64,000 nt of DNA, taken from CAIXDN01 sp964482085 (GTDB lineage: Bacteria; Patescibacteriota; Patescibacteriia; 2-12-FULL-60-25). The stretch is from assembly GCA_964482085.1 (NCBI GenBank), contig CAYZVS010000003.1:1-64000 (forward strand), written 5' to 3'. A program made the translations under genes and the position numbers. Position 1 is the first letter of the stretch, and the number at the start of each line of letters is the position of its first letter. The notes under the pieces are model-generated. The model did not search any database, was not told the DNA's origin, and saw nothing but the letters and a program-made list of their open reading frames with translations. Positions 34,443-42,641 of the stretch are shown in pieces.

Positions 34443-36196
34443 AGGAGTCTTCCATGATGCGCGTCGAGGCGCCAAAAAAGATCGTAGCGACTCCCAAGCA
34501 TGAGGAGATAATTTTGGATGAGAGTTTGTATGAGTTGCAAGTTGAGGATATTCGATTTGAGGGAAAGAAACGAGAACGAAAAGGGGTTTTGACGTCGATG
34601 AATCGTTTTTTTAAGAGCGATCAAGGCAAGACGTTAAGAGGTTTTTTACTCGGAGGTGCGATCGTTGGCAGTACTTCAAGCGGTATTGAATCGTTCTTTC
34701 CACAATCTGTGAGGAGAGATGCTTACACGTTTGAGGAGTCCGCATCGGATGATTCGTTTGCAGGCGATCGGCCTTTGGATGAAGTCCGTTCTGAGTTAAC
34801 AGAAATGATTGGTGTGGCCGCTGTACGAGAACTTGTGCCAGTAGCGGCAACCGATAGAGATCGTTCCTCCAGGGAGCGTCGTCGAGAGGATTTACGCAGA
34901 GAAGATATTTCAACCGTTGAAGGTTTTGATTCGGTTGGTGTTTCCGAGGCCTTGGTTACAAGATATTTGGAGGAGGGTTTTCCTCGATTCATGACGGCAA
35001 GAAGTGCTGTTTCGTCAATCGAGTTTACAACGGAGCATCGCCTGATGCGCGCTGATTATCATATGGAGGAGGGTACGGAGATTGCTGGTACCTGCTCTAT
35101 TGGTGAAGCGAGTGAGGCTTCTGAGATCCGATTGTATGGCTCTTTACTTGATACACGCGGACGTTTAGAAATTTCATCGGCGTTTGGTGAAGTTCTTGTT
35201 CATGAGCTTGCACATGCAATCGATTGGGAGAATCTTGATGCTCTTGATCCTGCAACGCGTTTGCGCATGTTGCATCAGATGGTTGGGCATGCGCGTGATG
35301 AGGAGCGATTGCGTTTTTCTTATATTGAACAAATACATTCGGATAATCCGCAAGAACAGTTACGGAATAGAGCGGTCGAGTATTATGCTGAGTTAACGAG
35401 CAATGTATTCCGATTGGCTCCGGATATGTCTGCAGATGATCCATTCTGGGCGCAAGATTTGTCCAATCGCTTGATTGAGCAATACGGAAGTACCGAATAT
35501 GCTGACACGTCTATCGTATCGGAGGATGCTACGATTTATCGACAGCACGTGATCGATGATATCGAGCTTGTGCGTGAGATCGTGGCTGCCTACGATCCGG
35601 ATTTTGATTGGCAGGCGGCTTCTCATGCGCGTCGCGAAGTTATTGCTGAGATGAGACGTGACCTTCCCGCTCGAGAAATAAAAGCATTGGTGCGTGAAGT
35701 GAAGAATGAAACGGCGCGAGCGCTTTTGCAGGAGCGTATTGATGAACTCTTTGATTCATCCGAGAGCGACGTGACGCGATTTATCCGGCTATCCGGTTCT
35801 GATTTTTCTGAAACACGGGAGTCGCATGACACGGAAGAAATATCCAATGAAGTTTTTCATGTGGGGCGTGCTCTGGAGATCGATATTTCTGGAAGACAAC
35901 GGGATACGATACTCACAATTGAGGCGGAGATAAGATCAGAAGAAATGCCAGCGTATCGAGCGTTGATTGCTTTACTGGAGAATTTGGCGGATTATCAGAA
36001 TAATCCGGAAGTTGTTGAGGATATGCAGTATTGGGTAAACAGTTATCGTGAAGCAGCTGCCCAAGCCGGTTCCGGACATGTTGAGTCGGCTCGACGATAT
36101 ATGGACGTTTTGGAGGGTCGGGAAGGGATATCGGCTGATTTGTTGACCCGAGTAAGGCGATTTGTCAATACGCAGATTCCGGATGACGGTGGTTAG
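34439..36196 (+). CDS. Putative zincin metalloprotease linked to FtsEX
   Basis: 585 residues. Residues 1-60 are charged; a weak hydrophobic segment (GFLLGGAIVGSTSSGI, about residues 65-80) may anchor it. The key feature is HELAHAIDW (residues 255-263), an HExxH zinc site, with NRAVEYYAELTSNVF about 55 residues later offering a Glu ligand as in gluzincins. The rest is Glu/Arg-rich and helical. I know no named family for it. Placement directly after ftsE-ftsX suggests a hydrolase controlled by FtsEX, but the catalytic domain must be outside the membrane for that, and the topology is not certain. Confidence 0.6.
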   Translation: MKESSMMRVEAPKKIVATPKHEEIILDESLYELQVEDIRFEGKKRERKGVLTSMNRFFKSDQGKTLRGFLLGGAIVGSTSSGIESFFPQSVRRDAYTFEESASDDSFAGDRPLDEVRSELTEMIGVAAVRELVPVAATDRDRSSRERRREDLRREDISTVEGFDSVGVSEALVTRYLEEGFPRFMTARSAVSSIEFTTEHRLMRADYHMEEGTEIAGTCSIGEASEASEIRLYGSLLDTRGRLEISSAFGEVLVHELAHAIDWENLDALDPATRLRMLHQMVGHARDEERLRFSYIEQIHSDNPQEQLRNRAVEYYAELTSNVFRLAPDMSADDPFWAQDLSNRLIEQYGSTEYADTSIVSEDATIYRQHVIDDIELVREIVAAYDPDFDWQAASHARREVIAEMRRDLPAREIKALVREVKNETARALLQERIDELFDSSESDVTRFIRLSGSDFSETRESHDTEEISNEVFHVGRALEIDISGRQRDTILTIEAEIRSEEMPAYRALIALLENLADYQNNPEVVEDMQYWVNSYREAAAQAGSGHVESARRYMDVLEGREGISADLLTRVRRFVNTQIPDDGG

Positions 36197-36206
36197 GGTA
36201 TCGACA

Positions 36207-36235
36207 TTGACGAAGCGCGTGTTTTCACGTATCTT
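36207..36235 (+). promoter_or_regulatory. tRNA-Gln promoter
   Basis: TTGACG (36207-36212), 17-base spacer, TATCTT (36230-36235); start expected 3-5 bases before the tRNA. Confidence 0.75.
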
Positions 36236-36245
36236 TTGGCCACAT

Positions 36246-36319
36246 TCGGGGATCGTCTAATGGTAGGACAGCGGCCTTTGAAGCCGTGAATCTTGGTTCG
36301 AGCCCAAGTCCCCGAGCCA
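36246..36319 (+). tRNA. tRNA-Gln (anticodon TTG)
   Basis: 74 bases: acceptor TCGGGGA/TCCCCGA, D arm TCTAATGGTAGGA, anticodon stem GCGGC/GCCGT with loop CTTTGAA (TTG, reading CAA), T arm TTGGTTCGAGCCCAA, CCA encoded. The weak first pair and this layout fit tRNA-Gln. Confidence 0.92.
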
Positions 36320-36321
36320 AC

Positions 36322-36350
36322 AAAATCCGCGCCTAAAAGGCGCGGATTTT
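36322..36350. terminator. Bidirectional terminator after tRNA-Gln
   Basis: Perfect 12-base arms (36322-36333 and 36339-36350) around TAAAA, with A and T runs, so it works from either side. Confidence 0.85.
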
Positions 36351-36367
36351 GTGTTCTGATGCGGGTT

Positions 36368-36535
36368 TTAACGTTTGAACCAACCGTAGGCTAAAAGTGC
36401 TGCTGCTACTAGGTTGATAATCGCGTGACCTGTCATTTGGCTCGCGGGTAAGCCGGCGACGAGCATATAGATATGCGTTAGGACGATTACCGTAACCCCG
36501 ATACCGTATGACCATGTTGCAATGGAGTTTTTCAT
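36368..36535 (-). CDS. 55-residue two-helix membrane protein
   Basis: A complete small frame on the minus strand, ATG at 36535 to TAA at 36368. It begins MKNSIATWSYGIGVTV and ends LLAYGWFKR. Two hydrophobic helices (about residues 10-29 and 36-53) are joined by a short loop (PASQMTGH), and it ends Lys-Arg. The clean two-helix hairpin and the flanking terminator argue that it is real. No family recognised. Upstream of its ATG the DNA is AT-rich, but no well-spaced -10 is clear. Confidence 0.6.
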   Translation of the reverse strand: MKNSIATWSYGIGVTVIVLTHIYMLVAGLPASQMTGHAIINLVAAALLAYGWFKR

Positions 36536-36702
36536 ATAATATATTTTGGCCTTAAGTCAGCCTACTTGGATAGTGTACGGTATGGATTTGTTCTCGACCA
36601 CACGGACCGCCTATGTTTCGATGGATATATGGCTGCTACCAAGGCGCTCTAAAGATCGATTGTGTTGCGGTAAGTGCCTATTACGGGGAGCGCTACGCTT
36701 GA
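36536..36702. other. Intergenic stretch with no confident gene
   Basis: 167 bases. On + a TATAAT at 36535-36540 is followed 5 bases later by a TTG-initiated frame of 60 codons running into the end of the next minus-strand gene. Its protein is basic and low in pattern, so I do not call it a gene. A small RNA from the same -10 is equally possible. Confidence 0.3.
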
Positions 36703-37335
36703 TTAGCTTTCTTTTTTCAAGCCACTGACTTCAAGTTTGTTTGGCCATTCGTTGTGTTCACAGAGTGATTCAGAACGATCGCCAAAGTAGAGCGTGTCTT
36801 CATCACGTTTTACGAGATTATATTCTGCGGGGCAGCTTGAAATGCTTGGTGTGATGCCGGTGCAGCCAGTTGCATTAATCATTGTGGTTACGTCTGTTTC
36901 CCACTTGGTGTTGCCGCATTGATACTGTTCAAAAACTTGAGCGGTGTCCATAGAAAATGCTGTTAGATGAATTTCCTTTCGGATGAATTCTCCATGTACC
37001 GCACCATCGACTTCTGGTGATTTATTTCCGAGTTCGTATATACCGACGGTTTGCAGGCTGTAAGCCTTGTTTTGGCAATCGATATCAGAGAAGTAGGTTT
37101 GTTCCAAGGTCCATTGACCACCGGTCAGTTGCATTCTTTGTAATCTGGAGGCTTTATCTCCTGTTGGGGATTCAAGCTTTTCACAGGATGTGCTGGACCA
37201 GTTACCTCGAATGTCTGGCCGGTGAAGGGTATTGCGCCAGACCATCGAGACAACCACAAACATGATGACGAGCGTGGTGCCCGCAACTACGGCTGGTGGC
37301 AGGGGTTGAGGATCTTTGTCCGTGCGGTGACCCAT
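36703..37335 (-). CDS. Membrane-anchored APCDD1-like calycin-type domain protein
   Basis: 210 residues with one membrane helix (residues 14-34) and an outside domain with conserved Cys and Trp: IRGNWSSTSCE, GGQWTLEQTYFSDIDC, VGIYELG, QCGNTKWE, then SCPAEYNLVKRDEDTLYFGDR. The G-x-W-x-S-x-x-CE start and the CP-x-EY-x-LV end resemble the APCDD1-like domain. This is my pattern match, not a search result. It starts 3 bases after the Ig-like surface protein gene, so they share a transcript. A ligand-binding role at the surface is speculative. Confidence 0.5.
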   Translation of the reverse strand: MGHRTDKDPQPLPPAVVAGTTLVIMFVVVSMVWRNTLHRPDIRGNWSSTSCEKLESPTGDKASRLQRMQLTGGQWTLEQTYFSDIDCQNKAYSLQTVGIYELGNKSPEVDGAVHGEFIRKEIHLTAFSMDTAQVFEQYQCGNTKWETDVTTMINATGCTGITPSISSCPAEYNLVKRDEDTLYFGDRSESLCEHNEWPNKLEVSGLKKES

Positions 37336-37338
37336 GTT

Positions 37339-38781
37339 TTAGCGCAGGTTTGCGTCGATAGTGGTGACGGAGGCAGCTTCACCCGATGGGCTGTAGCTCG
37401 CAGTGGAGTTGATGTCGGCGCCGAAGTTGTAATCTGTGTAGAAGGCGTCACTCAGGTCATCGATTTTGGTGTTCCAAGTTGAGCCGTAGAAGGAAGTTGC
37501 GAGTCCCTCCGATGTCACCCAGCGGAGTTGGCCATAGCGACCTACAGCATAGACCTTGTTAACGGTTGTGAATTTGACCATGCGGATACCAGGTCGGTAA
37601 TTGACGTTGTTGCCTAGCGCGAAGGAGGCCATCGTCGCATTATCTACGTCGATAACCGCGTCGAAGGTGGAATACCAGGTGAAGTAGATGCGGGAATTTG
37701 GAAAAGCATGGCGACGTCCGTCCATTCCGATGTAGTATACGGCTTTACAAGGGTGGTTAACATCCACAAAGCCTGCAGGACAGGCGAGTTTTAAGAGATG
37801 ACCTGTGTAAGGACCAGATGTTGGGCTCGTGGTGACGGTAACAGTCTGACTGCTATTGCTGATATTTCCGGCGGAGTCCGAGCAGGAAACCTGGACATTC
37901 GTGCTGCCTGTTCCGGAAAAACTATGACTGCGCGAGGCGGTTCCGGAAACCGTGCCGGAGCGATCCATGCTACCGACCAGCGAACCGTTAACAGATAGAT
38001 TGCAGGATACGACGCCAACACTGTCGGAGAAGCTTGCAGTGATGTTTACGGCTGATCCGACCGTGGCTGTCGTTGGATTGATATTGTTAACGACGGGTGC
38101 GGTTGTGTCGCCGAGGGATGCAAACACAACGGTCTCGGCGCGTGTACCGAAGTTTCCAGAACGGTCAAAGCAGTTAATCGTGAGATTGTGTGAGCCGACT
38201 GTGCTAATTGTTCCGGTAAACGTTGCTGTTCCAGATGTTGAGCCAGCGCCATTGGAAAGTGTAAGTAATCCACTCTCTGCTCCGTCAACGATCAATCCAC
38301 AGGTATTCAAACCCGATCCGGTATCGCTGTAATTTGTTTGAAGCGTGAAAGATGCGCCGGCGGTCGGCGAGCTTGGTGCAAGGACGTATGCCGTAAGCGT
38401 CGGTGCGGAGGCATCGGCGGTTACAGTCACGGATTCTTCACTGTACACACTTGACGGCGCGTCATCGTCAAAACAGGTTGCTCGCACGAGATGGCTTCCA
38501 GCGGAGTTGATCGTAACTATTTTTTTTGCGGTACCCATCACAGATGTACCTGTGAGGACCATGTCGCCTTGATCCACGCCGTCTACAGAGAGTCGACAGC
38601 GCTCGATGGTTGCTAAGCCAGATTCAAACGAAGCGACATACTCCGTTGCCATGTTTATGTGGGTGCTGTGAGGTGTCGGTCCATATACAGCAAAAGGGGC
38701 CGCGTGTACCTGCGAAGCGAGGAGCGCTGTGGCGAACAGAGTCGAGCTGAACGTTGCGGCACGAAGATAAAATTGTTTCAT
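37339..38781 (-). CDS. Secreted surface protein with Ig-like repeats and Patescibacteria-type C-terminal module
   Basis: 480 residues. A signal peptide (MKQFYLRAATFSSTLFATAL ending QVHA) is followed by three tandem Ig-like domains of about 90 residues, each with a conserved Cys pair and ending in VTV; the third contains TTAPVVNNINPTTATVG. The C-terminal 130 residues (VYYIGMDGRRHAFPN, TWYSTFDAVIDV, YRPGIRMVKF, VYAVGRYGQLRWV) form a module I associate with Patescibacteria surface proteins. Likely cell-surface adhesion or lattice component (inference). ATG 38781 was chosen because TATACT lies 9 bases before it and a signal peptide follows. Confidence 0.75.
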   Translation of the reverse strand: MKQFYLRAATFSSTLFATALLASQVHAAPFAVYGPTPHSTHINMATEYVASFESGLATIERCRLSVDGVDQGDMVLTGTSVMGTAKKIVTINSAGSHLVRATCFDDDAPSSVYSEESVTVTADASAPTLTAYVLAPSSPTAGASFTLQTNYSDTGSGLNTCGLIVDGAESGLLTLSNGAGSTSGTATFTGTISTVGSHNLTINCFDRSGNFGTRAETVVFASLGDTTAPVVNNINPTTATVGSAVNITASFSDSVGVVSCNLSVNGSLVGSMDRSGTVSGTASRSHSFSGTGSTNVQVSCSDSAGNISNSSQTVTVTTSPTSGPYTGHLLKLACPAGFVDVNHPCKAVYYIGMDGRRHAFPNSRIYFTWYSTFDAVIDVDNATMASFALGNNVNYRPGIRMVKFTTVNKVYAVGRYGQLRWVTSEGLATSFYGSTWNTKIDDLSDAFYTDYNFGADINSTASYSPSGEAASVTTIDANLR

Positions 38782-38790
38782 AATGGATCG

Positions 38791-38796
38791 AGTATA
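38791..38796 (-). promoter_or_regulatory. -10 of the surface-protein operon
   Basis: Minus-strand TATACT ending 9 bases before ATG 38781. No Shine-Dalgarno. Confidence 0.5.
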
Positions 38797-38871
38797 ACAA
38801 AATTTGTCCTTTTTTGACATGCTAGCCGCTTGATTGCCCAGAATATACATCGGATGTAGGCTCTTGGAACT

Positions 38872-39774
38872 ATGATTCCGGCCTTATCGGTGCAAGGTGT
38901 TAGCAAGACATTTAAAAAGCAGAATGGTGAACCGTTAGAAGCGTTGAAAGACGTTTCTTTGGATATTCAAGCAGGAACGATTCATGGATTGCTTGGTCCA
39001 AATGGTGCTGGAAAATCTACTTTGATCAATTTGATTAGTGGAATTATGGCTCCGGATGCGGGTCGTATTTTGATTGAAGGAATCGATATTATTAAAGAAT
39101 CGGAGCAGAGCAAGCAATTAATCGGGATTGTTCCTCAAGAATTGGTTTTGGAAATGGCGTTTACGGTCAGGGAAGTGCTTTGGTTTTTTGGTGGAATGTA
39201 TGGTGTATCTGCGGCCGATCGGAAAGTGCGTATCGAGCAAGCGCTTACGGATTTGGATTTGATGGATAAAGCCGATGAAAGAGCCCGCGGGCTTTCTGGC
39301 GGAATGAAGCGACGTCTGATGATTGCTAAGGCGATTATGCATAAGCCGAAGCTATTGATTCTCGATGAACCGACGGCTGGTGTTGATGTTGCGTTACGAC
39401 AAAAGATTTGGGAATTAGTACGACGATTAAATACAGAGGGGACAACTATTCTGTTTACAACGCATTATTTGGAAGAGGCGGAGCAACTCTGTGAGAATGT
39501 GACGCTTATTAATCATGGACGTATTTTGAAAGATGGATCGGTTAAAGATTTATTGCGTGAATCGTCACGCAATATGATTTCTTTTGAATTATTTAAACGT
39601 GATGTTGCGCATTTACCGGGAGTGATCGTGGAAGGCACAGAATACCGTTTTCCGATGAAAGACTTGGAGGCGGATGTACACGCGCTGACAAATTTTTATA
39701 ATGGCAATCTGAAATCAATACGGACGGAGGCCGTCTCGCTTGAACAGGTCTTTTTGGAAGTAACCAAGGGTTAA
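38872..39774 (+). CDS. ABC-2 type exporter, ATP-binding subunit
   Basis: 300 residues: Walker A GPNGAGKSTLINLISG, LSGGMKRRLMIAKAIMHKP signature, Walker B LLILDEPTAGVD, H-loop TTHYLEEAEQL, and a C-terminal DrrA-type extension. It pairs with the permease beginning 1 base after its stop. These two-gene exporters move drugs, polysaccharides or lipids; the substrate is not evident. Confidence 0.92.
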   Translation: MIPALSVQGVSKTFKKQNGEPLEALKDVSLDIQAGTIHGLLGPNGAGKSTLINLISGIMAPDAGRILIEGIDIIKESEQSKQLIGIVPQELVLEMAFTVREVLWFFGGMYGVSAADRKVRIEQALTDLDLMDKADERARGLSGGMKRRLMIAKAIMHKPKLLILDEPTAGVDVALRQKIWELVRRLNTEGTTILFTTHYLEEAEQLCENVTLINHGRILKDGSVKDLLRESSRNMISFELFKRDVAHLPGVIVEGTEYRFPMKDLEADVHALTNFYNGNLKSIRTEAVSLEQVFLEVTKG

Positions 39775-39775
39775 T

Positions 39776-40528
39776 ATGAATCTGACATACATGTGGGCGG
39801 TGTACGCGCGTGAGATTATGCGTTTCCGGAAGTTGTGGATGGATACGTTGTTTACACCGATTGTTTCCATGGGTTTGTATTTGGCGGTTTTTGGCGTCGT
39901 CGCCTCGGGCCAAGGAGTTGGTATTATCGAGTATCTGACCTTTGTGTACACTGGATTGCTGGCGATGACGTTAGTGAATTCCAGTTTCTCCAATCCGGCT
40001 TTTGCACTCGTAATTTCTAGGAATATGGGTAACTTGATCGACTTACAAATGGCGCCGATTGCCCCTTGGCGTATTGGGCTTGCGTATTCCATGGCGGCTC
40101 TTACACGTGCCTTGATTACGCTTGCCATAGGTCTTGTGGCAACGATTTGGTTTGTTCCACTGCGCTCTATTGCTTACCCTCTCCTTTTGATCGTTTCGCT
40201 GGTTTCCTCCGGCTTATTATTTGGATTTTTGGGTGTTATTTTTGGGATGCGAGCCAAGAATTTTGAAGCGCTTACTTTTGTGACGAGCTTTGTTTTGCAA
40301 CCGATGATTTTTCTCGCAGGTGTTTTTTATCCGATTGCTCGCTTGCCCGGAATTTGGTCAACGGTTTCACAATTTAATCCGATGCATCACGTGGTTAACC
40401 TGATCCGTTTTGCCGCAACCGGTTATGCGGATGCTTCTCCTGTCATTTCATTTGCCGTTGTTATTGGCGCAACACTTGTGTCTGGAATCATTATGCGTTT
40501 TGTCACTGAAAAGAGCTTGAAAGCATGA
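39776..40528 (+). CDS. ABC-2 type exporter, permease subunit
   Basis: 250 residues with six hydrophobic helices and the ABC-2 pattern (LWMDTLFTPIVSMGLYLAVF near the start, GMRAKNFEALTFVTSFVLQPMIFLAGVFYPI before the last helices). Acts with the upstream ATPase in the inner membrane. The stop overlaps the next gene start. Confidence 0.9.
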   Translation: MNLTYMWAVYAREIMRFRKLWMDTLFTPIVSMGLYLAVFGVVASGQGVGIIEYLTFVYTGLLAMTLVNSSFSNPAFALVISRNMGNLIDLQMAPIAPWRIGLAYSMAALTRALITLAIGLVATIWFVPLRSIAYPLLLIVSLVSSGLLFGFLGVIFGMRAKNFEALTFVTSFVLQPMIFLAGVFYPIARLPGIWSTVSQFNPMHHVVNLIRFAATGYADASPVISFAVVIGATLVSGIIMRFVTEKSLKA

Positions 40529-41073
40529 TGTCGATCGCTTACGAATTGAAGCGACGGCGAGGACAACGCTCGATACGCGTGAGCGTTCATCCGGGCGGAC
40601 GTCTGCTCGTCACATGCGGTTTATTGTTGCCCGTTGTGGAGATTGAGCGATTTTTATTTCGTAAACAGGGTTGGATAGAAGAAGCTGTCGGAAAGATGAG
40701 GGCATGGCAACCAGGTTTGCTTGCAAGACGTGATCCGGAAGATTATCGATTACAAAAAAAGCCCGCACTCACTATGATTGAGGAGCGGCTCGTGTTTTAT
40801 AATCAGGTGTATCACTATCGATATGCAAGCGTCTCGGTTAAAAATCATCGACATCTCTGGGGGAGTTGTTCAAGGCAAGCGCGATTAAATTTTAACTATA
40901 AATTAATTCATTTACCGCAAGAGCTTGCAGATTATGTGATCGTTCACGAACTTTGTCACTTGGCCGTGTTCGATCACTCCGCAAAATTCTGGGCGGAAGT
41001 TGCACGGACGATTCCGGATTGGAAAAAACGACGGTCTGCTTTACGAAAGATTGGAAACGGAACACTTGGGTAA
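40525..41073 (+). CDS. YgjP/SprT-like metal-dependent hydrolase (PF01863 type)
   Basis: 182 residues. The conserved block HLWGSCSRQARLNFNYKLIHLP is followed by DYVIVHELCHLAVFDHSAKFW, giving the HExxH zinc site with a third His eleven residues downstream. This is the YgjP-like metallopeptidase family; substrates are unknown. ATG 40525 and 40528 are both possible; the first overlaps the permease stop. Its stop lies inside a long palindromic terminator. Confidence 0.85.
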   Translation: MMSIAYELKRRRGQRSIRVSVHPGGRLLVTCGLLLPVVEIERFLFRKQGWIEEAVGKMRAWQPGLLARRDPEDYRLQKKPALTMIEERLVFYNQVYHYRYASVSVKNHRHLWGSCSRQARLNFNYKLIHLPQELADYVIVHELCHLAVFDHSAKFWAEVARTIPDWKKRRSALRKIGNGTLG

Positions 41074-41105
41074 CATAAAACCCGCGTAAGCGGGTTTTAT
41101 GTTAC
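41070..41105. terminator. Long perfect palindrome, bidirectional terminator
   Basis: 16-base perfect arms (41070-41085 and 41090-41105) around a GTAA loop. The left arm includes the stop codon of the YgjP-like gene; the right arm lies 8 bases beyond the stop of the convergent helicase gene. Confidence 0.8.
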
Positions 41106-41113
41106 CGATTAGA

Positions 41114-42481
41114 TTATGTGTGGATGCGTGGTTGGCGTTTTCCGGACGGAGCCTGGAAATCGCGGACCGGTGTAGCAGCGTATCCCGTTGACTGGCGCTT
41201 AACGACGCGGTCTTCACGACGCGCGTTGGAGTAACCATGGGATTTCTGTTGACGATTGCCGTAACCACCACCCCCGCCTTGGCTCTTGTTGCCATACGGA
41301 CGACGATCCTGCGGTTCATATGCCGTTGATGCGGGCATGCTGCGGGCCGGAGGAAGTTCCGGAACGCGACCGACGGGGAGTGTTTTGCGCAAAATACGCT
41401 CAATAGATTTTACATCTTGACGCTGATCAAACATGGCAAAGGAAATGGCTTTACCGGAAGCTCCGGCTCGACCCGTACGACCAATGCGGTGTACATAATC
41501 TTCGGCAACGTCTGGAAGATCGTAGTTAACGACAAGCTCGATGTTTTTGACATCGATACCGCGTGCGGCGATATCCGTGGCTATCAAGACGCGATATTCT
41601 CCGGACTTGAATCCGTCGAGTGCGCGGCGGCGTTGAGCCAACGAGCGATCCGAATGGATTTCAGCAGAAGCGTGTCCCATCGAACGTACGAGACGGGCGA
41701 TTTTGGTAGCGCCGTGCTTGGTACGTGAGAACACGAGAACGGTTCCGCGATATTCTTGAAGCAACTTTTCAAGCAAACGTGGCTTTTCATCGCGCGAGAC
41801 AAAGAAGATTTCTTGGTCAACTTTATCTGCGGCGGTTCCAGCCGCGGCAATTTCTACACGGACCGGAGTCTTCATGTAGCTATTGGCCATGCCAATGATT
41901 TCACTCGGCATTGTTGCTGAGAAAAGCATGGTTTGGCGTTCCTTTGGGATTGTGTTGATGATACGGCGAATTTGGGGTTCAAATCCCATATCGAGCATAC
42001 GGTCGGCTTCATCGAGAACAAGACAACGGACATCATCGAGCTTAACCGTGCGCTGCTCGATGTGATCGTTCAGGCGTCCTGGTGTTGCGATAATGATGTG
42101 CGGCTTGCGATACAGCATGTTGAGCTGCAGCTTCATCGACGCGCCGCCGATCAAAACGGCGGTTCGAAGATTCAAATGACGGCCAATCTTTTGCAACGAT
42201 TCCTCGACCTGAAGGGCGAGTTCACGTGTCGGCAAAATAACCAATCCTCGTCCCTTGGTGATGGACAAGCGTTGGATCATTGGGATGCCAAAGGCGAGTG
42301 TTTTTCCGGTTCCAGTTTGGGCGATACCCACGACATCCTTACCTTCAATGGCGATTGGGATGGCTTTTGTCTGGATTGGGGTCGGTTCCGTATACTTGTT
42401 TTGCTCGAGAGACTCAAGCAGTTTAGGTGCAATTCCAAGGCCATAAAAGCCGGAAGCGCCCTCATTGTGTTGGGGTGACAT
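41114..42481 (-). CDS. DEAD-box RNA helicase (RhlE/CshA-like)
   Basis: 455 residues. Q motif (EPTPIQ), motif I AQTGTGKT, Ia PTRELALQ, DEAD box VLDEADRMLD, SAT (FSATMP), IV/V (RVLIATDIAARGID) and VI HRIGRTGRAG are all present. After residue 370 comes a Gly/Arg/Gln-rich basic tail (SQGGGGGYGNRQQ) that would bind RNA. It probably helps ribosome assembly or mRNA decay. ATG 42481 starts just before the conserved region; ATG 42517 and a TTG at 42571 are in frame. A consensus promoter implies a leader of about 105 bases. Confidence 0.93.
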   Translation of the reverse strand: MSPQHNEGASGFYGLGIAPKLLESLEQNKYTEPTPIQTKAIPIAIEGKDVVGIAQTGTGKTLAFGIPMIQRLSITKGRGLVILPTRELALQVEESLQKIGRHLNLRTAVLIGGASMKLQLNMLYRKPHIIIATPGRLNDHIEQRTVKLDDVRCLVLDEADRMLDMGFEPQIRRIINTIPKERQTMLFSATMPSEIIGMANSYMKTPVRVEIAAAGTAADKVDQEIFFVSRDEKPRLLEKLLQEYRGTVLVFSRTKHGATKIARLVRSMGHASAEIHSDRSLAQRRRALDGFKSGEYRVLIATDIAARGIDVKNIELVVNYDLPDVAEDYVHRIGRTGRAGASGKAISFAMFDQRQDVKSIERILRKTLPVGRVPELPPARSMPASTAYEPQDRRPYGNKSQGGGGGYGNRQQKSHGYSNARREDRVVKRQSTGYAATPVRDFQAPSGKRQPRIHT

Positions 42482-42593
42482 GTGTCGGGTCAATCGGACC
42501 CGCTTCCGGACGGTCATTTCTTTATGACGCCAGCCTGGAACGAGCCTTAACCGCCGGCGACAAGCCAACAAGGCGGAAACGATTGAGGTGCAA

Positions 42594-42622
42594 AGAATAG
42601 CTTATTTTGGCCAAACTGTCAA
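42594..42622 (-). promoter_or_regulatory. Consensus promoter of the DEAD-box helicase gene
   Basis: Minus strand TTGACA (42617-42622), exactly 17 bases, TATTCT (42594-42599). Start near 42587, about 105 bases before ATG 42481. Confidence 0.8.
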
Positions 42623-42628
42623 ACCTGC

Positions 42629-42634
42629 TATCCT
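42629..42634 (+). promoter_or_regulatory. Extended -10 of leaderless AI-2E transporter gene
   Basis: TGC TATCCT ending 7 bases before ATG 42642, back to back with the helicase promoter. Confidence 0.6.
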
Positions 42635-42641
42635 ATAGGAC

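Noticed and set aside
36333..36515. 60-codon minus-strand frame beside tRNA-Gln
   Set aside because: It overlaps the tRNA terminator and is out of frame with the 55-residue two-helix protein, which has far better protein character.
36546..36728. 60-codon TTG-initiated frame 5 bases after a TATAAT
   Set aside because: Spacing would fit the leaderless pattern, but the protein looks random and it runs into the end of the convergent gene. Kept only as a remark in the intergenic entry.
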